Source of the DNA: Carpediemonas membranifera | Lineage: Eukaryota; Fornicata | Assembly: GCA_019828565.1 (NCBI GenBank) | Contig: JAHDYR010000066.1 | Coordinates: forward strand, 62,001-126,000 | Length of the DNA stretch: 64,000 nucleotides | Direction: 5' to 3' | Part shown: one piece after another, positions 49,637 through 57,631 of the stretch | Position numbering within the stretch: position 1 is the stretch's first letter | Layout of the letters: the number at the start of each line of letters is the position of its first letter | Position numbers and translations under genes: made by a program | The notes under the pieces: model-generated | The model's database searches: none | What the model was told of the DNA's origin: nothing | Seen by the model: only the letters and a program-made list of their open reading frames with translations

Positions 49637-51124
49637 ATGATGAGCACCCGACCAGACGATGAAACGAAAAGCTGCCTGCGCCTGGATTGTTTTCTATGCG
49701 TAGATCAGAAGAAAGTAGCAGGAACCCTCACTCTTTTGCCCTATGTGATGAACTTCGCTCCCAGCGAGATTGACGACTGCATTCAGGACGACGAGGATGA
49801 CAAGCGAGGAGCTAGCCATCTTCAGTACGCTATTACAATACAACCCGGTGCTGTGCGGCATTCAGCGCTCTCAAGCCATCTTCCCACTTCTACAAGCATC
49901 CGACGCCAATCCACAGCCCGCACGCCAAGCGGAGACGGCTCGCCTGCCTCAAGCTCAAGGTCTGAGGCCGGCGCCTTCAAGCGGACGATGTCCACACGGG
50001 TCCGCACCCGGTCGGCGTCCGACCCCGCCATGCCGCGGTGCTTCCTCCTCATCAGCTACAAGCAGGCCAGCCGCGACGAGCCCGGGCGCAGACGATGGTC
50101 CAGCGCGTTTTTTATGGCCGAGCCAACCCATCTGCTGTCGTTCTACACCGCGATGATGGCAGCCTCCGTGTCGTCCAAGCGCTTTTCCCAGCAGCTGGCC
50201 CGGCCGCACGACTACGGCCGCCGTACACAGCAGGCCGGCCAGTCGCCCAGGCCATTGTCTTCACGGCAGGCTAAGCTGGACGCAATGGGATGTGCCACCC
50301 CGCCGTCGCACGACAGCAGCCTCCTCTCCCTCATCGCGCAGGTTAACGCTGCCGACGACTCCGACCCCGTCGACCTTGCCCAAGTACGGCTACGGTACCA
50401 GCTCCCCCTCGACTCCCCCGGCTCGGCCCGGTCCTTTGAGTATCTCTCGGACGTGTCCGTCGACTCCTACCCGTCGTCCGACGAGGCCGACATCGGCGTC
50501 AGAGTCCGTCCATCCGCATACGTCACTACAGAGCCCAGGACAGCTACTGGGGCTGCTCCAGCCCGGACCATCGTGCCCGAGGAGCCGTCGCCCTCGGAGA
50601 TCCTGCCCTCCACCCACTTCCAGCGCGTCCTCGACCGTGCCCCGCGGGTCCACGCCATCACTGCGCCCGTCCTGCTGTACTCGGACAACGTCCACGGCCG
50701 CTCCTTGCAGACGTTGTACAGGCACTGCCTCCATGCGGCCGCCTCGATCCTCATCGTAGAGACAAAGGCCGGGAGCGTCATGGGCGCCTTCACCACAGCC
50801 CAGTGGGCGCCGAGGACACACAGGACGTTCTTCGGGACGGGCGAGAGCTTCGTGTTCAAGTCCGAGGCCGGCAGACTGACCCTCTTCCCCTGGTCGGGCT
50901 CCAACAACTCCTTCCAGCTGTGCCTCCACGACTGTCTGGCCGTCGGTGGTGGTGGACCCGGCGTGGGCGCGGCGATATTCCTCACTGACAACCTCGAGGA
51001 CGGCGAGTCGACCCTCTGCCCGACGTTTGGATCGCCCAGTTTGTGTAATCAATTGATTGGCCGGGATGAGGACAGGACGCGGTTCCAGGTGGCCAAGGTT
51101 GAGGTCTGGGGTTTTGGGGTGTAG
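49637..51124 (+). CDS. TLDc-domain protein with N-terminal GRAM/PH-like region (OXR1/NCOA7 type)
   Basis: 495 residues from ATG 49637. The last 180 residues are a clear TLDc domain: RVHAITAPVLLYSDNVHGRS, LQTLYRHC, VIVE-like ILIVETKAG, FGAF-like VMGAFTTAQW, FFGTGESFVF, and the closing VEVWGF that ends almost every TLDc protein. TLDc proteins bind and regulate the V-ATPase and protect against oxidative stress. Residues 20-130 (KVAGTLTLLPYVMNFAPSE... FLLISYKQ) resemble the GRAM/PH-like domain found with TLDc in OXR1/NCOA7. The linker is Ser/Arg-rich and disordered. No intron is needed. Confidence 0.85.
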   Translation: MMSTRPDDETKSCLRLDCFLCVDQKKVAGTLTLLPYVMNFAPSEIDDCIQDDEDDKRGASHLQYAITIQPGAVRHSALSSHLPTSTSIRRQSTARTPSGDGSPASSSRSEAGAFKRTMSTRVRTRSASDPAMPRCFLLISYKQASRDEPGRRRWSSAFFMAEPTHLLSFYTAMMAASVSSKRFSQQLARPHDYGRRTQQAGQSPRPLSSRQAKLDAMGCATPPSHDSSLLSLIAQVNAADDSDPVDLAQVRLRYQLPLDSPGSARSFEYLSDVSVDSYPSSDEADIGVRVRPSAYVTTEPRTATGAAPARTIVPEEPSPSEILPSTHFQRVLDRAPRVHAITAPVLLYSDNVHGRSLQTLYRHCLHAAASILIVETKAGSVMGAFTTAQWAPRTHRTFFGTGESFVFKSEAGRLTLFPWSGSNNSFQLCLHDCLAVGGGGPGVGAAIFLTDNLEDGESTLCPTFGSPSLCNQLIGRDEDRTRFQVAKVEVWGFGV

Positions 51125-51177
51125 ACCGTTTCTTTCTTTAATTCCGGCCTGATCAGGTCGGGAGTTATAAAACTGAT

Positions 51178-51795
51178 TTACAGGCTCGACGACGACTTAA
51201 TCCGGTTGAACATCGCGTTAAACCGACTCAGGAGAGTATCAGCATAGACCCCGAGGCAGACGCCGAAGAACCAGACGTACATCTTCCAGTTCGTAGAGAC
51301 CAGGTTGACGATGCCGGGGCCGGGGCAGATGCCGCCAATGCCCCAGCCGATGCCGAAGATGATGGGGCCAATGACGAGGTTCCATGCGAGGTTCTTGTTC
51401 GTGGGCAGGCCGAACTTCTCCGCGAGGACGGGCTTCTTGATGAGACGGAGGATGCCCTGGAACGCGATCGTCGTGAAGATCAGACCGCCACCCATGACGA
51501 ATCCAAGGGACGGGTCCCACTTGCGCAAGTCGGAGATGGCTAGGAAGCGGAGAACCTTGTTGGGGTTGGTCATGTTGGCCAGCGCAAGGCCAAACGCGAA
51601 GAGGGCCCCTGAGATAAAGGTAACTGAGAAGTACATGACCTTGCGGGCGATGCAGGTTGGATCCCTGACGCAAAGCGTCTCTTTGGTAAGAGTGGTGACT
51701 TCCGCGTCACCAGACTCCATCGTCTCGGCCTCAGATGAAGAGCTGTTGCTGTCTTTAAGGTCAATTGAGCTACTCGCGTTGTATACTTCCGCCAT
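51178..51795 (-). CDS. YeeE/YedE-family (sulfur-compound transport) membrane protein
   Basis: 205 residues. After a 50-residue Ser/Glu-rich N-terminal extension come four membrane spans. The family motifs are clear: SGALFAFGLALANMTNPNKV, WDPSLGFVMGGGLIFTT and FGIGWGIGGICPGPGIVNLV, the last containing the conserved Cys-Pro-Gly-Pro. Bacterial YeeE/YedE (TsuA/TsuB-like, DUF6691) proteins move thiosulfate or related sulfur compounds across membranes. Such genes are common in bacteria and sporadic in protists, so lateral acquisition is likely, with a eukaryote-style N-terminal extension added. Its neighbour at 52011-52484 is also prokaryote-like and on the same strand. Confidence 0.85.
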   Translation of the reverse strand: MAEVYNASSSIDLKDSNSSSSEAETMESGDAEVTTLTKETLCVRDPTCIARKVMYFSVTFISGALFAFGLALANMTNPNKVLRFLAISDLRKWDPSLGFVMGGGLIFTTIAFQGILRLIKKPVLAEKFGLPTNKNLAWNLVIGPIIFGIGWGIGGICPGPGIVNLVSTNWKMYVWFFGVCLGVYADTLLSRFNAMFNRIKSSSSL

Positions 51796-52010
51796 TGGTC
51801 TCTCGAATCCTTTCGGAATTCGAATCGCTTCCGCCTGCCTCGAGGCTTACCTGAGTCGACACCAGATTTCGAGCCAAAAAGACAGGAGTGGTTGTTTAGA
51901 AGGTAGCTGAGACATCCAGAGTAGTTTCCTGCCAATATCTTGCACCTGTCAAAAAAAGACGTGAACGAAAGATTAGAACTGGTCTGAACAGGCATCAGAA
52001 AGCAGTCTAA

Positions 52011-52484
52011 TCAGTTTCTAAGCGTAGCCACCAGCCTGCGTGGCTCCAGAAGCAGCTCAAAGGCGCGCAGAATGTCTCCAATCACGACATCCGCTGAGGC
52101 CAAGGTCCTTGCGGACGCACCCTCTTGCTGCATGACAGCGATCCCGACAGCCGCCTCCTGCAGCATCAGGGCGTCATTACGGCCGTTTCCGATGGCTGCG
52201 ACAGTCTCAGCGCCCAAGGAGCGCACAAACTGGGCCTTGCTCTCATCAGCAGGCGCATCGGACGAGATGACGGCTAGCTGGCAACGGGTTCCACCTATTT
52301 GCTGAGCTACACTGCAAAAAGTGTCCGCAGTCACCACATGAACCAGCACATGGTCACTAAGCTTCTTAAGCGCCGCTTTCACGCCAGGAAGGAGCTTTCC
52401 ATCCATTGCAAGCGTGCCATTGAAGTCTAGAACGAGGTTTTGCAACATGAAGTCGCCAAAGCCTGGTATGTTCAGCAGGATCAT
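52011..52484 (-). CDS. HAD-superfamily phosphatase, soluble P-type-ATPase-like
   Basis: 157 residues from ATG 52484. The nucleophile motif is VLDFNGTLAMDG (Asp nucleophile, with Asn where many HAD phosphatases have the second Asp). The threonine motif lies in VVTADTF, the Lys in DESKAQFV and the acidic motif in AIGNGRNDALML. The end LEPRRLVATLRN is typical of a bacterial and archaeal family often named soluble P-type ATPase-like or HAD family hydrolase. The substrate is unknown. Its size, lack of eukaryotic domains and next-door YeeE gene suggest a prokaryotic origin. There is no intron. Confidence 0.8.
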   Translation of the reverse strand: MILLNIPGFGDFMLQNLVLDFNGTLAMDGKLLPGVKAALKKLSDHVLVHVVTADTFCSVAQQIGGTRCQLAVISSDAPADESKAQFVRSLGAETVAAIGNGRNDALMLQEAAVGIAVMQQEGASARTLASADVVIGDILRAFELLLEPRRLVATLRN

Positions 52485-52554
52485 GAGGAAAGGGTTGTCT
52501 GGTCAAGGTCTGGTCAAAAGTCGTCGAGCAACAATACAGCACAGGCTGTAGGGC

Positions 52555-54018
52555 TCAAGCAGTCTCGTTTAACTCGTCTGGAGGCGGCATTGAGTGCACG
52601 ATAGGGTAAAACTTGCCTTCCACCTTCCCCGATCTCCTCCGACGCCACACGGTGACGAGACTGGCCGCAGGGACAGCAGCAACGACCACACACCCCACTA
52701 CACACACGCCGGCACAGCACAGGCAGAGGAGGACGAGGACAACGATGCCCAGCGCCAGGGCGAGGAGGGAGGGCAGCATGTCGGCGAAACCCGGGACCCG
52801 GAAGAAGTAGACGGCACCGGCGTTGAAGTTGCCGTCGATGTCCTCGTCGACCGCACCAGAGATGACAGTAGTACCACTAATGGCGACGTTCTTGCCGATC
52901 ATATCGCTGTCCGTGGCGTCACTCGCCACCATCTGCCGCGTCTGGGACCACGACGGCCCATCGCCCTGCTCGAACAGGTACACCCGCCCGACATCCACAC
53001 CGTTGTGCAACAGGCTCCTGGCGTTGCTGTACGGCGCCCCCACCGCCATGAGCCCTCCGTCCATGGCGACGCTCCACCCGAACATCTGGTCGTCCCAGTC
53101 AGCCCGACTGTCGTAGTCCGCAGTGAGCTTGGCGGCCTGAGCCCATGTGGTGCCGGTGCGGGTGTATATATAGACCGCCCCGACGTCCATGTCATGCCCG
53201 GGGCAGCCGACGGCCACGAACGAGGCGTCCTCGCTGAGTGCCACATCGCTACCAAAGTAGGAGAACGGGTCTGCATCAGAGGGAGCTAATTTGGCCTCCT
53301 CATCCCAGGTGATCCCGTCAGCCGAGGAAAACATGTACACACCCGCGAACACGGTCTCATCGTCCCTGCTGGCGGCCACGGCCATGCGGGCGCCGGCCAT
53401 AGCCAGCCGGTGGCCGAAGTACGCGTTGTTGGAGGGGTCTGAGGCGGTGAGTTTCTGTGTCGCCGTCCACGTCGCGCTCGTCAGCAGGAATACGACGACG
53501 GCCCCACCCTCGTTGGCCGCAGCGTCGCTCTTGGGCGCCCCGACAGCGATTGTCGTGCCAGATATGGCCACGGATGATCCAAACAGGTCATACTGAGACC
53601 CCGCGGAGTCGACCAGCTTCTGCATCAGGGACCACACCGTGTCGTCCAGCTGGAAGACGTAGGCTGCTCCCTTGTCGTCGGCATTGCTCGCACCCACGAC
53701 CATGTAGTCCCCGTGCAGCGCTACGGCAGACCCGAGCGTGCAGTCGCCGGCGCCGGCGTCGGACACGGTCAGGGTCTGGTGGAGGCGCCATACGTCGTGG
53801 GGCTTGCGATATACGTAGACGCGCCCATCCAAATCGTTTTCGTAATACGCGCCAACGACAGCATAAGAACCGTTGATGGCGACAGAGTTGCCCATGAAGC
53901 CATAGGCGCGAGGTTCACCAGAAAACTTGTCGAATTCGAGAATAACGCCGAGAATAAGAGATGCAACAAGCACAACCGCCTGCCATACACACAGTGGGAT
54001 AAATGAAGCAATTCTCAT
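52555..54018 (-). CDS. FG-GAP repeat beta-propeller membrane protein
   Basis: 487 residues from ATG 54018 (MRIASFIPLCVWQAVVLVAS), which starts a signal peptide. Residues 35-405 hold about seven FG-GAP repeats with the repeated phrase G-x-S-V-A-I-x-G...VVGA (GFMGNSVAINGSYAVVGAYY, LFGSSVAISGTTIAVGAPK, YFGSDVALSEDASFVAVGC). A membrane span (SLLALALGIVVLVLLCLCCA) leads to a short basic cytoplasmic tail. FG-GAP proteins of this type occur in prokaryotes and protists and are usually surface proteins. It is a distant partner of the larger protein at 36999-39320 but lacks the Cys-rich stalk. Confidence 0.8.
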   Translation of the reverse strand: MRIASFIPLCVWQAVVLVASLILGVILEFDKFSGEPRAYGFMGNSVAINGSYAVVGAYYENDLDGRVYVYRKPHDVWRLHQTLTVSDAGAGDCTLGSAVALHGDYMVVGASNADDKGAAYVFQLDDTVWSLMQKLVDSAGSQYDLFGSSVAISGTTIAVGAPKSDAAANEGGAVVVFLLTSATWTATQKLTASDPSNNAYFGHRLAMAGARMAVAASRDDETVFAGVYMFSSADGITWDEEAKLAPSDADPFSYFGSDVALSEDASFVAVGCPGHDMDVGAVYIYTRTGTTWAQAAKLTADYDSRADWDDQMFGWSVAMDGGLMAVGAPYSNARSLLHNGVDVGRVYLFEQGDGPSWSQTRQMVASDATDSDMIGKNVAISGTTVISGAVDEDIDGNFNAGAVYFFRVPGFADMLPSLLALALGIVVLVLLCLCCAGVCVVGCVVVAAVPAASLVTVWRRRRSGKVEGKFYPIVHSMPPPDELNETA

Positions 54019-54296
54019 GCCGTTCTGTTTTGAAAAGTGAACGGCGTGTGAGAGTGCTGAATTGATGAGGCAATGATGCGGTTGATGCCGGACAGACACG
54101 CGCCTCTGCAGGCGAGGGTCGACCAGATACGCCCTGTCGTGTCGTTCGTTGGAAACATGAGGTCGGCATCTTGGAGTTGTGGCGACTCACAGACCCACCT
54201 CCAACAAGCACTGTAAGTCAATGGTGTGCAACGGAAGCGAGACGACCCTAGCCCCCAGCACCCTCACTATCCGCAAGTGTCGTTTAATCAAATCAG

Positions 54297-56396
54297 CTAA
54301 ACCGCGTGCATCCGGAGATGTTTGCAGTCCCGGGGCATCTCATCGACAGGCAGGGGCGTCGTGTGACCATCACCGGACACGAACAGCCCGTCCGTGGTGA
54401 CGAAGACCACCGCCGTCATGGACGCCCGCACCTCGATGACCTTCCCGGGGATGTCGACAGACGCCCAGTCGGCGATATGTGCTACCTTGGACCCCACGCC
54501 GAGATACCCGCCGGGGTTAGCGCCCCGGCCGTACCAGATGCCGTTGGACTCGACGAGCAGTGACACCGTGGGCAGCAGGACAACGGTGTCCAGGCGGGTC
54601 GGGGTATCCGGGATGCACTGCACGGCGTCCTCGGACGGGCCCGTCTCCAGGTCGGCGGAGGACGACGTCAGGGGCTTGACGAAGCACAGGTCGCCAGCGG
54701 CACTGACGAGCAGGACGGCGGAGTCCGACTGGATGACACGACGGTACCCGGTGGCGACAATGTGGGGCGAGACAAAGACGTCTTCACCACACCGGCCGGT
54801 CCACAGGAGATCCCCGGATCCGGTCAGGATCAGGGTCCATGACGGTCCACACGCGACATGGGCGACCGGGATCTGTCTGGACCCCGGGAGCTGGGCCCGG
54901 GTCCACTCAGTCACCACGGGGTCGTCGTCACTCAGAATATCGGCAGAGACAGGGCCGATGCCGAGGATGCCGCTGGTGCTGGCTCCGACGGCGTACAGCT
55001 CGGGTCCGACCCGGGCGAAGGTCGACTGCCCGTCAGACCAGATCATATCGATGTCCAGCCCGTCGTCCGGGAGAACCGTCCAGTCGGTCACGGGCCGCGT
55101 GTGACCCAGACCGAGGGCCCCGGTGGCGTTGGATCCAATGGCGGCCCAGCGGTGGCGGGTGGCCTGCCGCACGAAGATCGAGGAGGGGGTGGCGACTATC
55201 CGGTCGACCTGCCCGTCTAATGGCACCCGGCTGAGCCGCTTGAGCCCTAGGGAGGCGGCCAGGGCCTGGTCCCGGACCCACAGCCACGCCGCGTCGTCCG
55301 TGTGTGCGACGAGCGCCTCGTGGTCGCCGATGAATGAGCGGGCGGTGAGGGGCAGGGCCTGCACGCTCGCCCCGTCCCGGACGGTGAGCTTGTCCCTGAC
55401 AAGTGTCACCGTACCAGGTTGGGTCTCGTGGGGCGCGGCGGCGTCAACAGCGTCGCTCTGGTAGGCTAGGGCGACGTTGTTGGCGTCTGAGAGGAACCCT
55501 GGGCCCCGTGTGACGTGGGGTGACCCTGACGCGGGCAGGAGGTCGAGGGCGTGCATGCCTGAGACCAGCGGGGTCGTGTCGGCCTCGAGGTCGAGGGCAG
55601 CGCGGTGCTCCCGCTCCATCCCGATTCGCTTCATGTTCTTGCGGTAGAGCACGAATCGCTGGAACACAAAGGTGGTGTCGAACATGAGAGATATGCAGAA
55701 GAGGAACTTTGGCAGGTTCTCGAGGATGTTGAAGTGCTGGTGCGAGAGGTCGACGATGAGCTGGGCGAGGTACATCGTGGACGCTGTGATGTCGAGTATG
55801 GAGCTCATGATGGCCCAGCCCTCGGTGGACCTACGCTTGATGTTCATGACGAGCTGCGGTAGGTACATGATCACTGACGCCGCGTTCTTGATGAGGCCGA
55901 GGGATGCGAGGATGTAGTAGGGCGAGATGATGTCGAACACGGCGAGAGCGACAGGCACCGTGAAGATGGCGACAGAGAGCAGGAGGAAGACAGCCGTGTA
56001 CCACCCGGGGCGCTGGTGGCCGGCTGGGAAGATAACGTACTGTATCATGAGGACGCCGCAGCACATGAAGGCGTGGGCTGAGAAGAGCACGTCGGACACA
56101 TGGACGGGGATATCGGAGATCGAGCTGACGTCACCATGGAGGGAGATGTAGACGTCCTGAACGGGCCGAACGAAGCGCAGGCATATGTTATAGATCGTGT
56201 AGCAGAAGAACCCAGCGAGATTGATCAGCCCGAAGTCTAGCGAGTAGCCCACCATACTCCTGTTGTAGAAGTTCTTCACAATCTGCGGCCAGAAGGAGGC
56301 GGACCAGATAAAGAAACTAGCCCATCCTAGAACGAATGAGATCGCCTTAAGAAGGAAATCAAAGGTGAGATAGCCCGAAATCGAGCCGATGCTCAT
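54297..56396 (-). CDS. Cystinosin-like PQ-loop transporter fused to an RCC1-like propeller
   Basis: 699 residues in one uninterrupted frame from ATG 56396 (MSIGSISGYLTFDFLL). Residues 1-265 are a seven-span lysosomal cystine transporter-like domain: GWASFFIWSASFWPQIVKNF, the first PQ loop, and NAASVIMYLPQLVMNIKRRS, the second, followed by GWAIMSSILDITASTMYLAQ. Residues about 270-330 are a linker. Residues 330-699 are an RCC1-type seven-blade region (RHRWAAIGSNATGALGLGHT, ELYAVGASTSGILGIGPVS, WYGRGANPGGYLGVGSKVA). Cystinosin exports cystine from lysosomes; I know of no RCC1 fusion to it. A GTGCAGCTTAA motif lies just upstream. Confidence 0.85.
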   Translation of the reverse strand: MSIGSISGYLTFDFLLKAISFVLGWASFFIWSASFWPQIVKNFYNRSMVGYSLDFGLINLAGFFCYTIYNICLRFVRPVQDVYISLHGDVSSISDIPVHVSDVLFSAHAFMCCGVLMIQYVIFPAGHQRPGWYTAVFLLLSVAIFTVPVALAVFDIISPYYILASLGLIKNAASVIMYLPQLVMNIKRRSTEGWAIMSSILDITASTMYLAQLIVDLSHQHFNILENLPKFLFCISLMFDTTFVFQRFVLYRKNMKRIGMEREHRAALDLEADTTPLVSGMHALDLLPASGSPHVTRGPGFLSDANNVALAYQSDAVDAAAPHETQPGTVTLVRDKLTVRDGASVQALPLTARSFIGDHEALVAHTDDAAWLWVRDQALAASLGLKRLSRVPLDGQVDRIVATPSSIFVRQATRHRWAAIGSNATGALGLGHTRPVTDWTVLPDDGLDIDMIWSDGQSTFARVGPELYAVGASTSGILGIGPVSADILSDDDPVVTEWTRAQLPGSRQIPVAHVACGPSWTLILTGSGDLLWTGRCGEDVFVSPHIVATGYRRVIQSDSAVLLVSAAGDLCFVKPLTSSSADLETGPSEDAVQCIPDTPTRLDTVVLLPTVSLLVESNGIWYGRGANPGGYLGVGSKVAHIADWASVDIPGKVIEVRASMTAVVFVTTDGLFVSGDGHTTPLPVDEMPRDCKHLRMHAV

Positions 56397-56407
56397 TTGC
56401 CGCGCCC

Positions 56408-56418
56408 TTAAGCTGCAC
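56408..56418 (-). promoter_or_regulatory. Candidate promoter motif of the cystinosin-RCC1 gene
   Basis: GTGCAGCTTAA on the minus strand, 12 nt before ATG 56396. This is a one-base variant of the motif at CMTR1. Confidence 0.35.
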
Positions 56419-56568
56419 TGTTGTTGGAAGCAGCCGAGAGCGGACCCCGGGGGACCCACGCTACCACCACGGACCATGCAAGGCACAGTCAATCATTGCT
56501 GGGAAGTCGACTCTAATCGAGTTACAATTGCAGCCGCACCTTCATGACATGCCAATCAACAAGTTGAA

Positions 56569-57276
56569 ATGCGGATCGAACGTTACACGCTTGCAATGGC
56601 TGCTATTATTGCAGTTTGCTACTGCATATGCCCAATTGATGACAGCATCTCTCTTATGGCCATCTACGACAACTGCAACGGCGACATGTGGATCGAACCA
56701 ACCAACTGGGGTTCGGATGCGAATAAGTGTGACTGGAAGGGCGTTACCTGCAACTCCGAGGAGCATGTTGTTGGACTGGACCTGTCCTTCATGAACGTCG
56801 GTCCGACCTGGCCAACCGACCTCGAATGCCTCCCCCTCCTCCGCTCTCTCAACCTTAGCAACAACCCCATCTTCAGCTCGGTCCCGGACATGCTGGGGAA
56901 CCTCTCTGGGCTGAAGACCCTTGACCTCAGTCACATGGGCCTCGTCGGCGAGGTTCCCGCCTCCCTGTGCTCGGCAGAGTTCCTGCGCGAGATCGACCTC
57001 TCGGGGAACTACCTGACCAGCGTCCCCTCATGTCTTCTTTCCATGCCGTTCCTGCAGACCCTGGACCTATCCTGCAACATGCTGGCCGAGGACTACTCCG
57101 GCATGCTTGGGCTCGAGCAGGGTGTCGCCTGCATCATTGGCGGGTTCGCCACTAGCTATAACATATCCTGCAACCCGGCCAAGTCCGGTGCCGAGACCTG
57201 CGAGTGTGGTAGGATTCCTCAGGGGGTCTGCCCCAGCGAGGTTGAGACTGAATGCGGCGTGGGTCTGCTGGAATAG
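56569..57276 (+). CDS. Secreted leucine-rich-repeat protein
   Basis: 235 residues from ATG 56569. A signal peptide (RYTLAMAAIIAVCYCICPI) precedes a Cys-capped LRR N-terminal domain, whose NCNGDMWIEP, NWGS and KCDWKGVTCN pattern is like the plant LRRNT_2 cap. About five LRRs of the L-x-x-L-D-L-S type follow (HVVGLDLSFMNVG, LLRSLNLSNNPIFSSVPDML, LKTLDLSHMGLVGEVPASLC, FLREIDLSGNYLTSVPSCLL). The end is Cys-rich (CECGRIPQGVCPSEVETEC). There is no membrane span or anchor signal, so it is probably secreted or in the endomembrane lumen. It is divergent from the cystinosin-RCC1 gene. Confidence 0.8.
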   Translation: MRIERYTLAMAAIIAVCYCICPIDDSISLMAIYDNCNGDMWIEPTNWGSDANKCDWKGVTCNSEEHVVGLDLSFMNVGPTWPTDLECLPLLRSLNLSNNPIFSSVPDMLGNLSGLKTLDLSHMGLVGEVPASLCSAEFLREIDLSGNYLTSVPSCLLSMPFLQTLDLSCNMLAEDYSGMLGLEQGVACIIGGFATSYNISCNPAKSGAETCECGRIPQGVCPSEVETECGVGLLE

Positions 57277-57631
57277 CGGGGGAGTGGATCGTGGAATAAA
57301 ATCAAATATCGTGCTCCCGATCAGCGGGTAAGGGAAAAATGTCACTGTGAATTGATTGATTCAGCAAGGTGTACACGTTTTAGTCTCTCTGGTCGATTCG
57401 TTATCACGCTAATGTTGGCAGTAGCGGCGAGCTGGATGCATTCGAATGTGTCGAGGAAAATGTTGAATCTGATTGATCTCCTCTTGAATGTTCGGTGGTG
57501 GTTTTAAGCATCCAACAAAAACTAGGCAAGGTCACGTGGCTTGGACTGAGAATGTGATTCCCGCGGCCAACATGGGCAACTGTACATTTCGTGGACTCGG
57601 GGCGACTGTAGCACAAACACCACAGGGCTGA
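57277..57631. other. Intergenic region before Pumilio
   Basis: I see no supported gene. It probably holds the LRR gene's 3' end and the Pumilio promoter. Confidence 0.4.
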
